DNA of 64,000 nt from Abelmoschus esculentus (lineage: Eukaryota > Streptophyta > Magnoliopsida > Malvales > Malvaceae): the NCBI GenBank assembly GCA_035048815.1, contig JAUCBN010000014.1, positions 16,475,501 to 16,539,500 on the forward strand, read 5' to 3'. The notes under the pieces were generated by a model that worked only from the letters and a program-made list of their open reading frames with translations, did not search any database and was not told where the DNA came from. Positions 11,507 through 24,475 of the stretch are shown here, in pieces. The stretch's first letter is position 1, and the number at the start of each line of letters is the position of its first letter. Made by a program: the position numbers and the translations under genes.

Positions 11507-14500
11507 TCAAGAAGGCTTTGATTTCACGGCGTGGACGTTGCCCTTAACGAGCAACGACCGAGCACCCTTCACAAGTTCTTCTTTGATCATGAACAACACG
11601 GCAGCGGCAAGAACACTTTGAACGATTTTCGTACTCATACCTTTGTAAAATCCGTGGAAGCCTTCGTAACGGATCATCTTTAGAATAGCATCCAAAGTCC
11701 CTATATATAAGAATGGCAGATTTCATTATCGTCGTTGAATATCGGTGCAAATCAAAATTTCAAGTCAACATTTAGAGGATTTTTCATTAACTATTTGTGC
11801 TTTTCTGCATCAAGATCGAATATACGAATTTTAATTACTCAATTCTATAGTATGGACTACTTATTATATTACTTTTTAACTGTAGAGATATCGATATGAT
11901 GTGAAGTTCAACATAATGGTTCGAACCTTTGTATTGATGCCTTTGGTCCCCAGTTGTAACCTGTTTTGCTTGAAGTCTGGCCTGTAAAGACGACCAAAAA
12001 ATGCATAAATGTCGCATTTTCAGGCTGCCATAGAAAGGTTACCAGCGTATAGCTTATCATGACGAACAAGGATACCATGACAGGTATATTTATCTTTTTC
12101 AAGATTTTTACATGTATTTGGAAAGTGCTTGGAGTGTCATATCCCCAAGCTCCAAAAAAAATGCATCAGACATAAGTGTAAACAATGGTTCTTCGAGAAA
12201 AAAAATGAAGGATAAGAGTAAATTAGTATGACCGTACCTTTACCACGTTAAGAGGGTACGTCACAGCAGTAGCTCCAAGTTTTGCCAATGCTCCAAAAAT
12301 AAATATCTAGCATAATTAGACAAATTAGTCAGAGGCTAATACATAGAAGAACAACATTTGCATTTTGCAAGGAACACCAAAGTAGTGTTCGGGACTTAAA
12401 TTTCTTAATATCGATTTCATAAGTCAGGCGAGTAGTGAAATAAAACATATATATAACCTTCACGATTATTTCTCAACTCCATGGATTTGTATATATAATC
12501 CTATTGAATTTCAGCCAATACATAATATGCATACCCTTCTCACAATTTATATATCAAATGAAATCCATATTCAAATTGTCAAATTTATGTTCCCGAACAT
12601 AGCATAACATCATTATTATTTAGGAGAGATGAAATCAGAAGCAACCTCCCAAGCAGTTACTCCATTGTTGCCTGGGCTACTAATAGATCGTCGTTTCTTC
12701 AGCTTCTTCAGCATCGTTTCATACAGCATAAATTGTATAGCCGCATTGCTGACCTGTGCAGAACAGCAGGAACAATAAGTGAAACACCCTTAACAAGTGT
12801 AACAGTCATTTCTCACATACCATGATCAATGTAGGGAATACACCTTTCCAGAAGCCCAAAAATCCAGCTTCATCATAGACTTCTTGAACCTGCAAGTATT
12901 TTATATGCAAAATAAAATAAAAGCCCAGCATCCATTTCTTCATCATTTATTAGTCATTACCAATCCTAACATCTACCCTTTCCGTACAGACTTTCCACCA
13001 CTCATTTACCAAATGGCAGAGATGTGAAAAATGCTTTTATACACAAACACACTCGCACAAGATTATGCATTTCTTTTTTGAAGATTGGATTATGCATTTA
13101 TGTTATTATATAAAATTTAAAACTGAAATGTTCGACCATCTATAGAGAAAACCATAATGAGCTTCAATATTATAAGTGAACTACATAAAAGAACTACGTA
13201 GATCACACATGACGCATACCGCATGACCAGTGCTGTAAGGAAGAGGGTCAATGATAGAAAGAACTGTTTCCTCCGGAGTAGGAGTTGCCAATCTATTAGG
13301 GTTATCTTTCTTCGAAACTTTTTTGTGAGTCTGCAGCACAATTATTGTAATTGTTTAGATATTAGCAAGCATCTAAATTGATATTGATGCCTTCAAATTG
13401 CAGTGCACAACTTAAAACTTTAAAAATCAGTATAAAGCATTATGTATGATCTAAAATAAAGTTGGGCATACTAAGCAAGAATGCATAATTATAAGCAATG
13501 CAAGAGGCCATGTTAGTTTCCTGTATTTTCTCCAGGCATAATTCTGGCACGGGGATCTAGGATGATGAGAAAATTGAGGCCATTGACTAGGATCCAAAGA
13601 GCCACACTTATTGTATGAATATTCAACAATGAATTTATTACATTAAAGTTTATTCTTTATATGTTTAACAAATGAAAAAGCTTTCTGAAATGTATTTTAC
13701 CTGCATGCGTGTCACAATGACCCAAATGGGGTTAGTCAACAGCACATTTACACACCTACACAGAGAAATGATAGAAGCATGTAATTAACTAATATAGAAA
13801 GGAAATTACTACTGCAGTTAAGAATATTATTTGAAAGAAATTGGTTTCTTTACAATTTAGAAAACTTTTAAAAAGCATGCAACCAGCAACACTAAAAATA
13901 AAATAAAACTAGATTACCCAGATAAAGCAGCTACAATGAGTGACGAAAGCATCCCAACAGATCCATCACCAATCCCTTTTTTCCGGTTTTCAAGTGCTTT
14001 ATTTTCAGCTTTGGTCCTGAATATTTGATAGAAATAATAGTAAACACCCTGTATCATAAAAATAGTAAGTATTCATGAATCCAGACAAACTAAACAAACA
14101 TAATATTGCAAGTTTAGGACCACTTTACAAATAGAAGAAAGCAGTTGATGCAAGGCAAAAGCATGCAGTCTTTCTTAAAGATAGATCAGTAAATAACTCA
14201 ATTCCGAGAGACATTGTAGTTAAGCAACAAAAATAGCACCATAGAGATCAGAAGATCACTGAACAAAATTTAATAAGCATCCAAACATCTATTTCATCCA
14301 ACTGGATGGGAAACTGATTATGGAGTTTGACCAACTTTTGTCTTATCAATAGCTCAATTGGACGAAAGATGTTCAAGGGCTTAACAGGTTCCAATAAAGT
14401 AACAGCCAATTGAATGATTATTTAGTTTTTCAAGGGATTTTGTGTTTTTGTATTCAGGCCTACTAGCTATGGTCTCCAGACTCTTTAATTCCCTTAAAAT

Positions 14501-15488
14501 ACCTATATGTAATACACATGACAGGCACATGTTCGAATGTGTACAGGGCTAACCTTAGAGAAACAAGCATACCCATTTCAAACACATTTTTGTATACAAC
14601 ACTCACTTTCGAATCCAGATAACATAGTACTCTTGTTAAACATAAATTAATATAGTAACAAGAACATCCGTCTTGTGCTAGAAATATTAAAGGTCATCAC
14701 CTGAGATGCAGCTGTACCAACTAACGAAGGAGTTAATCCTCCATACAACCGCTCCCATCCTTCTTGCTTTACAACCTATTCACAAAGTAAGCAAACAAAT
14801 TCAATATTGAACACAAATTTGACTTTGTTGAAATTCAAAAGACCAAATTTGTCAACTGAGAAACAATGCAACAACAGTTTTTATTGTCATGTTCTATTGC
14901 TATGTTAGTGTTGATGGTGTTTATCCTTCACCACCACAATGGTATTTGTTTATATTTTTTTACATTTTGACTTGTTTGGTTATTTTTTACCCCTTGTATG
15001 GTCCATTTTAATTATTCAGCTACTAGTTTTTCATCTTTGATGATTGGTAAATAACCGATTAGTGTGATTAGCCTTCTCTTTATCGAAATAAAAAAATTGT
15101 TGCATTTACTCTCTATTTATTTAATAAAACTAGATGCTATTATCATTTAAAGAAAACACAAATAGCACCTAATATGAACAATAGCCGAAAAATTAGATTC
15201 CAGCAACAAATTCCTATAAAATATTGAGAAAGAAATAACCTGGCACATTTGTTCAATTGTTCCAACTTTCCGTTTCTCTTTCTTGAGATCACGTTCCGTT
15301 TGTTGACGAGTATTAACCTGTAGAACAAATTTACAAAAAAAAAATGTGAGAAAGAAGAAATTACAGCTAAAAAATAAAAATGAAGAAAATGTAAAGCAAA
15401 ATCGTACAGTTTGAAGAGGATACGTAATGAGTTGAGCTATGATCCCTCCACCGGCTCCAGCCAATCCATTTATCAAAGCGTCCGACAT
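11507..15488 (-). CDS. PXN: Peroxisomal NAD/CoA carrier PXN (mitochondrial carrier family)
   Basis: Eleven exons on the minus strand: 15408-15488, 15240-15317, 14701-14775, 13918-14048, 13701-13755, 13220-13330, 12821-12889, 12646-12753, 12238-12306, 11927-11981 and 11507-11700. All junctions are GT-AG and phases close to 341 residues, close to Arabidopsis PXN. The three carrier repeats are visible through their P-containing signatures: YPLQTVNTR, TNPIWVIVTRMQ and TYPLNVVKARLQ. The N-terminus MSDALINGLAGAGGGIIAQ and the blocks GVYYYFYQIFR, PIWVIVTRMQTHKKV, EVYDEAGFLGFWKG and QFMLYETMLKKLKKRRS match the plant PXN/PMP34 group. Known PXN exchanges NAD and related nucleotides across the peroxisomal membrane and supports fatty-acid breakdown. 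The gene has the many small exons typical of this family. No defect is seen. Confidence 0.94.
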
Positions 15489-16737
15489 CGTTCTGATCCC
15501 TCAAAAAGGCTTTAATCAGAGAAAAATCCTTGGATATTCTCTCGATAAAATCCTGTGTTTAGGGAGAATTGCAAAGAGATCTACGGTAGAGGGAGAGAAG
15601 TGAATGCCACCTCTGACTTTGGCAGTGGCGAAGAAGGAAATAAAAAGGTCATTTGGGGAAAGGGAAATGGTCGTTTTATTTCGCTATCGAATTAATATTT
15701 GCGAGTCGCTGGCTGTTCCGTTTAAGAACGCAAAATTGAAAGAGAATTTGAATATAATATCAAGGTAAATTTTCGAATCGTTTGATTTTGATTAAATTAT
15801 ATGTATTAATTTTAAATAAAATATTAATTTATATTAAATTTTAAAAAAAAATATTAATTTAACTATAAATTTTAGATTAAATATTTTTCTCAATAATTTT
15901 TATTCTATCATCGATTATCACTATTATCATATCCGATGATAGTAATATAATTTAAGGTCATACTTTATGCGTTTAATATAAAATATAACATCTATTTAAG
16001 CATATTTCCCAAAGCAATCTTTTGGTAAGATTCTAAGGATTGTATAAAAAATATTATTGTTTTTATTTTAAAATATTTAGATTAGTATTAGTATAATTTA
16101 TAAACCTTCCATATGCCCAATGTAAAGGCCCATTCTTAACGATCTAAACTTGAAATAACTCTAAATCAACCTGGACTCATCCGATTACAAGCCTATTTTA
16201 TTACATCCAAGTAATTTTGGAATTCATCAACTTCTCCCATTATTAATTTTTTAGTTGATATTTTCTTGTTGTTGGGGCACCTCAAATTTTAAAAATTAAA
16301 GAAATAAATTGTAATAGTGATAAAATTATTTTTAATCCTTAAAATATATTATTTATTGTTGATTCCCACATATTTAGACATTTATCATTTGAAAAATAAT
16401 AAAATTGTGTTCTGATAACTTGAAAAATCGAATAAAAAATTATATTTTAAAAATTTTGAGTATTTTGATTCATTAAACATCGTTGCTTTATAGATTATAC
16501 CCGATATAAATCGAACTAAATTCCACCATAGCCACTTACTTTTAAAATGAGTGCATTGCCCATTAAAAGAGAGCAAAATATTATACATATAGTACACATA
16601 CAAAAACAGGCATACAAAACAAACATAATTAGTACAAAGGATCATAAAAGGGGGGCTTTTTTCATATTTTTAAATTTTAAGTTCATCTTAAGATAAGAAT
16701 CGCACAATCATGACCCTTGATCATGATTATGATCTTA
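15489..16737. other. Intergenic region between PXN and PIP1
   Basis: The first 120 bases upstream of 15488 in gene sense are the PXN 5' leader. The rest, to the aquaporin stop at 16738, is AT-rich without supported genes. Short open frames near 16400-16640 look random. Confidence 0.55.
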
Positions 16738-18052
16738 TCACTTTGATTTGAAAGGAATGGCTCTGATCACAACCACGTGGTAGAGTGCTGCTAGTGCTGC
16801 ACCAATGAATGGACCCACCCAGAAAATCCACTGCAACAAAAGGTCCAAAATCATACTATAATAGATAAGTATATCTTCGACTTTGAATTGAATTCGAATA
16901 TATTAAAACTTTTATTATAAAATTTTTATATTTATAAGATTCGAATATAAAATAAATTCAAACATGACATCACACTTTTTTACGGTTCGACCGCACAAAT
17001 GTTGATAAATGATGTGGTTTAGAAACTTACATGGTCATCCCAACCCTTGTCCTTGTTGAAGATGATGGCTGCACCGAGACTACGAGCCGGGTTGATACCG
17101 GTTCCGGTGATCGGGATGGTGGCTAAATGGACCAAAAACACTGCGAAACCAATTGGCAACGGTGCCAAAATCTGACAACACAAAAATAAATTTGAATTAG
17201 AATATTATTTGAAAGCATAGATTAATAAATAAAAATATTTTACGATCGAGTTATGTTGTTAATATTTAATCTTAAATGAACCTTTAACAGAAATATAAGA
17301 AATAAAGTATGAAATGCTTACAGGGACGTGAGAGTCTCGGGCGCTACGCTTGGCGTCAGTGGCAGAGAAGACCGTGTAAACAAGAACAAAGGTCCCGATA
17401 ATTTCAGCACCAAGACCACTGCCTTTGGTGTAGCCATGAGCCACCGAGTTAGCTCCGCCGCCTAAGGCACCGTACCGAGTGTTCCCCATGAAACCTTTCA
17501 CCACACCGGCGCCGCATATAGCGCCCAAACACTGCATCACCATGTAGTAAATCGCCCTAGTCAACGACAGCTTCCTCGCCAAGAACAACCCGAACGTCAC
17601 CGCCGGGTTAATATGACCGCCTATCCACCACCACCCACAAGTGCCGAGATTAGAACTCAAACAGATTTTCTCGAGAAACAAACAAGGTGGAGGGAAGGAA
17701 GGAAAGTTTTTTTACCTGAGATCCCAGCAGTGCAGTAAACAAGAGCAAAGATCATACCACCGAAAGCCCAAGCAATCCCTTGAATTCCCACAGTCGTGCA
17801 CTTTGTTGGCTCCTTAACAACACCCATAACAGTCAAAACAGTGACATACAAGAAGAGGAAAGTGGCCACAAACTCGGCGATCCCAGCTCTGTAAAACGAC
17901 CAAGATGTCATCTCGCCGGGCTCGAAAAACGGAGCCGGTGGTGGCTCGGTGTAGTCTTTTCCGTCGTCTTGGCTCTGAGCAGCGGTCCCAATAGGTTGCC
18001 TCTCGTTGAACTTGTTGGCTCCTAATCTAACATCCTCTTCTTTGCCCTCCAT
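16738..18052 (-). CDS. PIP1: Plasma membrane aquaporin, PIP1 subgroup
   Basis: Four exons: 17716-18052, 17322-17620, 17031-17171 and 16738-16830, giving 289 residues. Exon number and junction positions are typical of plant PIP genes. The long N-terminus (MEGKEEDVRLGANKFNERQP) and the block PPPAPFFEPGEMTSWSFYRA mark the PIP1 subgroup. Both NPA boxes are present, in GGHINPAVTFG and GTGINPARSLG. The PIP signature GGGANSVAHGYTKGSGLGAE is complete. The aromatic/arginine filter positions (Phe in helix 1, His in FLVHLAT, Thr, and Arg after the second NPA) look intact. The C-terminus is the short PIP1 form ending RAIPFKSK. PIP1 proteins conduct water, and in some cases CO2 or peroxide, usually as heterotetramers with PIP2. 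A TATA box lies about 105 bases upstream. Confidence 0.96.
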
Positions 18053-18157
18053 TTTCACTTCTTTGCTCTCTGGGATGTATAAAAAACTAAAAAATAAGGG
18101 GAAATTCTGGTTTTTTCTTTTAAGTTAGTGGGAAGTGTTGGGGGACTTGCAAATGTG

Positions 18158-18167
18158 ATTTATATAG
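18158..18167 (-). promoter_or_regulatory. TATA box of the PIP1 gene
   Basis: On the minus strand the sequence reads CTATATAAAT about 105 bases before the PIP1 start codon. The spacing suits a 5' leader of about 75 bases. The highly AT-rich DNA further upstream makes chance TATA matches common, but this one is flanked by higher-GC sequence. Confidence 0.65.
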
Positions 18168-20768
18168 GCCAAGGTTGAGAAAATGGTGGGCGGCCATCGA
18201 TTAATTCGATTAGTTGATTAAATTAAATTAATTAAATAAAAAAATTATTTTTAATCATTAATTAATTTAAAATCTATTATTAATATTTTCTATTTTTTAA
18301 CCTTTCATCATTCTGATTAAAAAAACTTTAATGTCAATAAATTAAAGAGTAAAATTTTATACTCGACAAAAGAAATTTTTGCATAAATTTACCAAAAAGA
18401 AACTTATAGATCAAATTATTATGTGATTAATAAATATTTTTATTATTATTTTAAAGCGATGACTACCCCATTGGAATACTGTTGTTATGAACGACAATGT
18501 GCATGTAGACAGCGTGTTTTGCTCCATTTCTGGCCACAAAATTGTTGGCTGAGGCACCGCCCACTGCCCACTTTTGTCATGCGTGAGAGCGAAGGGAGAG
18601 ACTGAATCATTGATTGAAAATTTATATGGTTTATAGTATTTATAATAAATTTGGGTACAAATCGTATACTTTTTAATTATGTTTTTATTGGCGATTCTAT
18701 TTTAAATTACTGGTTTAAGGTTTAAGGTTTAGGTTTAAGATTAAGAGTTATAGTTAGGGTTTAAAAAATTAGAGGTAGAGTGTATTTTTTAGGGTGTAGG
18801 ATATAGGATTTAAAATTTAAAAAATAAGGGTTAAGATTTAAAATTTAATTTTTCAATATTTTTAAGTAGAAGACATAAAAAGATTTATACCAATAAATTT
18901 AATCTCTAGTTTGAATATAATTTTTTACTTAAAAATATAGTATATCTTATTATTGTATGTAATACTCGCAAATATAATGAATGGCTGATCAATCATTAGA
19001 TTTGTGTACAGATTTTTTTTTTCATTCAACTTTAATTATTTGTTGAATTGATTATATATTTTACTAAAATATTTTTCTTATTTTATTTAATAAGTGTGAG
19101 AAAATCCAGTAAATAAAAAATTATTTTATTAATTTAATGTAAAAAATTTGAAATTTAAATTTATTAAATATCAATTCTTTAAATTATATTTAACAAAAAA
19201 ATATTATCATTTAAATTTGAACCTTAAACATTTAAAACAAACTTTCAATCAAATATTGTAATATATTTATTGATGTTGAAATCCTTATTTGACTATGTTA
19301 AGATTATTTAAATTTTTATAATTTTTATTTAACAACTGATTTTTTACACGTGGATTGAATAATTCTATTTTTGAATGGTAGGTGAAAATATTATTACAAG
19401 ATCAAAAAACATGTTTTTTTTGTACTGGCACTGAATTAATTGAGAAGCTGGGAGCATGGTAGGATCCCAAAATGAGACATATCGAAATGATCCATCTTTT
19501 CGGCTAATGATAGAAAAAGAAATGAGGAAATTTCTGCACATGGGGCGGCAGAATGTCATGTCACACAGAAGCTTAGTCTAAGTTATAAGGGAATGGTTGT
19601 AGGGTGAAGAATTCAATAGATTATTATAAAAGTTTATTTCATATAATTTTAAACAATAAAACATAAAAACTTTGATCGGTAGGTCTTTGAAGTAAATGTA
19701 ATTTATTTGACTTTAAAAGAATGGCAGTAGACAGATAACATAATCTGCGAAATTTTTGGCCACAAATTTGTGGCATGATTCTGTTTTTTTTTTTATATTT
19801 TTATATACGTCTCATTTAAAAAATAAAATATTAAGTTTTAATTTTAAATTATTAATGATATACATTAAAAATAAAATCCTTTAAATCATTATTTTAAATT
19901 CTATTTCTTAAAAAAAATTAAACTTTAAAATATAAAATTAAATCACATTATTATTTTAAGTAGGAATTTTTCACGATAAATTGTTAATCGATCTAATTTA
20001 ATCTTAAAAATTGAACCAAAATTCGAACCCAAATTATAAAACAACCATATAAGGCCGGATCATGTTAGAACTCATAGTTATAGTCAAATAACCGTCTCTA
20101 ATTACATAAACATTATTATATGGTTCCAATTTATAATGTCGTTCATGGTCTCTTATTTTATGAGATTCATCTATTTAATAATAGAAAATAAGTAAAGATT
20201 CTTAAAAATGAGATAAAAATTTATTATTGGATAAGAACATGAATGATATGGTAAGCTAGACCCATCTATTTTATTTATTATAATAAAATTTAAATTTTTA
20301 TCATTACTTAAAAAATCTAACACCTTATTTTACTAAATCAATTAATTATAATTTTAATTCTAACGCTAACACTCAAATTTAATAAAACTATTATTCATAT
20401 TTTTAAGTAGATTGTGGATTAAGATATAAAATTACAGACATTCGTTCGACACCATTTCTGATTGACATTACAATTCATAAAATGATAAACATTTAAAACA
20501 TATATTTTTAACATTTTCTTTTATTAATAATTTATAATATGACCAGATTGACTTGAATTAAAAAAAATTAAATTCGAAACCAGGTTCATATAAGCCGAAC
20601 CTTTCCCCCGGCTCATGGACGAAGGTATTAACTTCCTTTTGAAGAGGGGCTCTTGCCCCCACCCGATGATTTTTTTTTTTACCTTTAATATATATAAAAA
20701 ATATATTAATTATAATTTATCTTAATCTTAAATTATGACATCGTCTTTGTCCCGCTGCTGTCATAATT
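18168..20768. other. Long spacer between PIP1 and the TPR gene
   Basis: About 2.6 kb with no supported gene. Three patches stand out from the AT background. A GC-richer segment at about 18455-18605 contains CTGGCCACAAAATTGTTGGC. A run of degenerate telomere-like repeats lies at 18712-18850. A second GC-richer segment is at about 19425-19575. A perfect 16-base palindrome, GCCACAAATTTGTGGC, sits at 19759-19774 and resembles the first patch. None has recognisable coding content; they may be decayed transposon pieces or regulatory sequence. Confidence 0.45.
18712..18850 (+). repeat. Degenerate interstitial telomere-like repeat
   Basis: The segment contains repeated variants of the plant telomere unit TTTAGGG, such as GGTTTAAGGTTTAAGGTTTA, GGTTTAAGATTAAG and TAGTTAGGGTTTAAA. 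The copies are imperfect and interspersed with AT-rich sequence. Confidence 0.5.
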
Positions 20769-22098
20769 TTATTTTGATGCATCAAATACAAGACAAGTGC
20801 CTTCCCCCCCAGTGCTCCACAAGAAATTTGCATATTTAGATGCATGAAAAGGATTCTTCTTATCAACTTCCAAGGCTTGTAAGTATATCTCTTCGGCTTC
20901 CCGATCATCATTCCTCACCTGCCATAAGAAATCAGCATACAGTCCCAAGGCCTCAGAATCCTGTGGATCAGCTTGAATTGCACGTTTGTACAACTCTTCT
21001 GCCCTGCATAGACATGACAAAACACATGTAATAATTGATACCTTAATTCGAAATTGAATGACCCGCACTTTCAGATAATAAAGCATCGAGAAACATATGA
21101 TCGAGAACAAGGGAGTGATTGAAATTGTACCTGTCATAATCCTTGGCAACAAGATGAAGAAATTGAGCATAATTTGCAAGCAAAAGAGCATTGTCAGGTT
21201 CCTCAGCAACACACATTTGATAAACAAGATCTGTCATAAACTGAACGTCGTAGTTGTCTTGTTCGACCTTCACATGGAATGGTGATGCCAATTGTTGCCT
21301 TATTTGATTATCTACTGCTTTATAAAACGATTCCCCTCTCATCCTCGAAGCCTGTTCCACCATTGATTTCCATAACACTATCTCCTTATTCATTTTAGTA
21401 CGTTGATCTTCTCCTTCACTTTCCTTGTATGAAACCGACATGGTTTCGGTTTCCGTAATAACATTAACTGCTCGTTGTTGGATTGTTGCATCAAGAGATA
21501 GAGTTTTATCTGACATGGATTGAACAGAAAAGTTGGCCAAGAGAAGCATAAGGTAAACCATGAGTGTGGGTGTTTTCGAAAACACATGTTGGAACAGACA
21601 GACGAATGTTAACGTCATGTCCTGTTGGATTCTGGACATGGCCGCCGTTAAATCTGTTGAATCCAGACCTTCCCTGATCGTCAAAGTGAAGTTTTGGATC
21701 TCTCTAATGATCAAAACCAATGAAGAAATGGCGTTCTTAATGGATGAACACGCGAATTCACTTGCATTGTCTACGAAACTATCCATTTTCGATCTCCGTT
21801 TTTGTTTTATGAACCTCAGAGAATGTGGTATCCCGACATCGTTTGCTTTTCGTTCGATGGCAAGCCGACGGATCTCATCTCGTTCGGGCCAATCCGATGG
21901 CTCTGGACAGATTCCGAGCGATGTGGGATCGAGGAACTCGACTCTCAATGGTAAAAGTTGCTTTGAGGGATACGTTTGAACATTGTTTCCATGTGGGAAG
22001 CCATTGGAGCTGCTTGAATAGCAATGAACCCTAAATTTTGTTGATGTGAAACGAGAAGAACGATGAAGCGAACAATAGGCCAATATGATTGAGTGCAT
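20769..22098 (-). CDS. TPR-like protein of the plant At1g04530/At2g29670 type
   Basis: Two exons: 21131-22098 and 20769-21003, joined in phase at a split Arg codon, giving 400 residues from the ATG at 22098. The C-terminal half holds tetratricopeptide-like units: DNALLLANYAQFLHLVAKDY, AEELYKRAIQADPQDSEALG and AEEIYLQALEVDKKNPFHAS. The middle has a hydrophobic segment (LMVYLMLLLANFSVQS) and a conserved acidic block. The N-terminus is Ser-rich and basic, which would fit plastid or mitochondrial import. The family is plant-specific and without a defined biochemical role. The start is uncertain. A TAA lies immediately before this ATG in frame, while a second ATG at 22187 opens another frame that overlaps the start of this one (see the separate entry). 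A leader intron probably precedes both. Confidence 0.78.
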
Positions 22099-22187
22099 TT
22101 AAATGAGATCAAAGAAGCTGATTTTTGTGGGGTTCCGAACGTTGAAAGCTTGTGCAGATTCTTTGTTGGTGTCAAACTTAGTTCCAT
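21945..22187 (-). other. Upstream overlapping frame at the TPR gene start
   Basis: An ATG at 22187 opens an 80-codon frame (MELSLTPTKNLHKLSTFG at its start) that ends at 21945, in a different frame from the TPR protein. It lies just downstream of a credible splice acceptor (TTTTTTTACAG, exon from 22194). The matching donor GTAAGT is at 22341-22346, which implies a leader intron at 22195-22346. The peptide resembles a targeting sequence, so a one-base indel here may have separated the original N-terminus from the TPR frame. Alternatively it is a long upstream ORF. Confidence 0.5.
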
Positions 22188-22346
22188 GGCGTATCTGTAA
22201 AAAAAATCCATCGAATTACCAAGATATCAATCGAATTAAGATTACATTAATAATAGTTTTATTAGCGAATATTGCTAATGAATTTAGCGTAATATGAATA
22301 TAAAAAAAAATCAAATAAATTTGCAAAAGGAGGATTGAAAACTTAC

Positions 22347-24475
22347 CCAGAAAATGAATATTTGCAGGAGAACTAAAGAATGAGAATGGTTTTTTAAGCT
22401 TGTTCTAAATAGTTTTGATTTTTTTTATAGATCACAAATAAATATTTTCGCTAGGTATTCATAGTACTGGTTTGTTCACGGTCCATAATTTAGATGGTTA
22501 AAAATTGTGCCACGTCTCTTAATTTATTTTTAGCACAAAAGATAATAAAAGATTGATTAAAAATAAAGGGATAAAGTATACAACTAATAATTAAAAATAT
22601 AAAATAATCATTAAATTTTTGATTCCGTTATAAAATATTCGGTATTAGTGATAAATTTTACAACCAAATGGGCATCAATGACTCACATAAACGGTCTCCA
22701 TTGAGAACTAGAAAAGAAAAGGGTACATAAAGGCCCAAAGTCACCCAATCCAAGTAAAAAAATAATAGGATGAGCGGCGTCAGTCCGTTAGATCATAATT
22801 TAACATATATACTTTCAAATTAATCATTGTTCTTGCCTAAACTCCAACATTAATCATTTCCAATGTCAGTTAACCAGCCAAAGGAACAGAACCCAAAACA
22901 TGTCTGTAAATAATTAAAGGTTTTAAGACATTTTTCTTTGTTGCTAATCAATGTGGGGATGACTTGTTTCTGCACTCGACGATGTCGGAATTGTGTCGCA
23001 GTGATTCATGCATGAACGTGCGGTGGGATCAGTCTGAAGGATAATTTTGGATTTTTTTCTTATTGATTTTTTTGTTAAAATTATTTAAATCATTTTCAAA
23101 TTAAAATTTACATGTAGAAATATTATTATAGTTATAATTTAAAATTATATTAGAGATGAATATTTTATCCGATCTGGTTAAATTTTGATTTGAGTATTTT
23201 ATCCGATATATATTATAAGATTAAAATTAATAAATTAATAGTACTACTTAAATAAAAGTAATCTTTAAGCATATAATTACTAACTATTAAAATTATATAT
23301 AATTGGTAATAATTTTTTTAAAAAGTGTACATGCGCTACATACTCGAGAACTATTCAAAATACTGTTGAAAAGTAAAATATTTTACATGTAATAATATAT
23401 TTTTTATTCAAAACATGTCATATCATCTCATATAAATAAACTTTTAAAAATAAAATAAAATAATGAAGCCCATTACATATGCAATGTATCTCTTTTATTC
23501 AATCGTATAACTGAATTCCATTTTTTAGTAAAGGTCAACTATTTATTTTAATAATTTCTTTTCATATTCATAATTAAAATTATTGAAAATTAGAATAAAA
23601 TCTCCCCACTATTATACCAAAACTTCATTTATTATAATTTGTATTGATTGTAGAAATAAATAAATGAGATTTCAATTTTTAAAAGAGTTTAATTCATTGA
23701 ATTATAAAAATAAATATATTATAAATTATTATCAATCATTTAATTAATTAAACGATTAATATATAATAGGCAATATTGCCATAGTTAAAAAAAACAAAAA
23801 ATAATACTCTAGGTGTGATGGCAGAGTGGATTAGCAACAATTTTGCTAATTAAACAAACAATTACGAAGTTTTGCCTTATTTAACACATAATTACTATAA
23901 AAAACTAGTTTAGTTAATTAAACATGTGGAATTCTGTCCGAATCCCAGGAATTCAGGAAAGGGTTTTCTAATCTGTCTCAAATCAACCAACCGACCAAGT
24001 TCACGAGTACAACTAGTTTTCATTCCATGACTAATTTTATTAGTTATAAAAGATTAGGGGAATAAAAAAGTTTGATTTATTTAAAAATTAAAATAATGGT
24101 AAAGATAAGAGTTAGATGATTTTGAGTTTTTAAATTTGAGTTTTATTATATTTGAGTTTTGTTAAATATATTTTGATTTAAGTTCTATTGTATATAAATT
24201 ATATTAAAATAATACAAGATTCTTTAATTTAGCTTTAATAATAAAAGTGACCCTTCAACTATAAATTTGTTTAGATCAACAATATAAAAATAGATATTTT
24301 ATTCATAAATATACATATAAAAATATAACTATATTGATAAATTCAAACGTTTGTTAAAATATATAGTGGACTGACTAACCTATGAAGTATGGACGAACAT
24401 TTTTTTACCAATTATATCCTCAAACTTTCATTTATTTCATTTTCATCCCTTCCATATTTTCGTACATTTACCACT
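22347..24475. other. Spacer between the divergent TPR and CYP90A1 genes
   Basis: About 2.1 kb. The first part is the TPR leader exon (from about 22347) and promoter. The rest is AT-rich with no supported gene. A tRNA-like pair of A-box and B-box motifs occurs at 23826-23950 and is listed separately. Confidence 0.5.
23826..23950 (+). other. tRNA-like fragment with A box and B box (possible SINE head or tRNA-Ser relic)
   Basis: The motif GATGGCAGAGTGGATTAGC (A-box-like) starts near 23828. TTTTGCTAATT follows, similar to the anticodon loop of tRNA-Ser(GCU). About 75 bases later CTGTCCGAATCCC resembles a B box. The two boxes are too far apart for a normal tRNA without an insertion, and I could not fold an acceptor stem. 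Confidence 0.4.

Noticed and set aside
16385..16645. 86-codon minus-strand frame near PIP1
   Set aside because: Phe, Tyr and Leu bias typical of random frames in AT-rich DNA.
20101..20300. Possible inverted repeat around GTTCATGGTCTC / GAACATGAATGAT
   Set aside because: Only short, poorly matching arms; not better than chance in AT-rich sequence.
21560..21979. 139-codon open frame antisense to the TPR gene
   Set aside because: It is the mirror of a conserved coding exon; composition and similarity support only the minus-strand protein.
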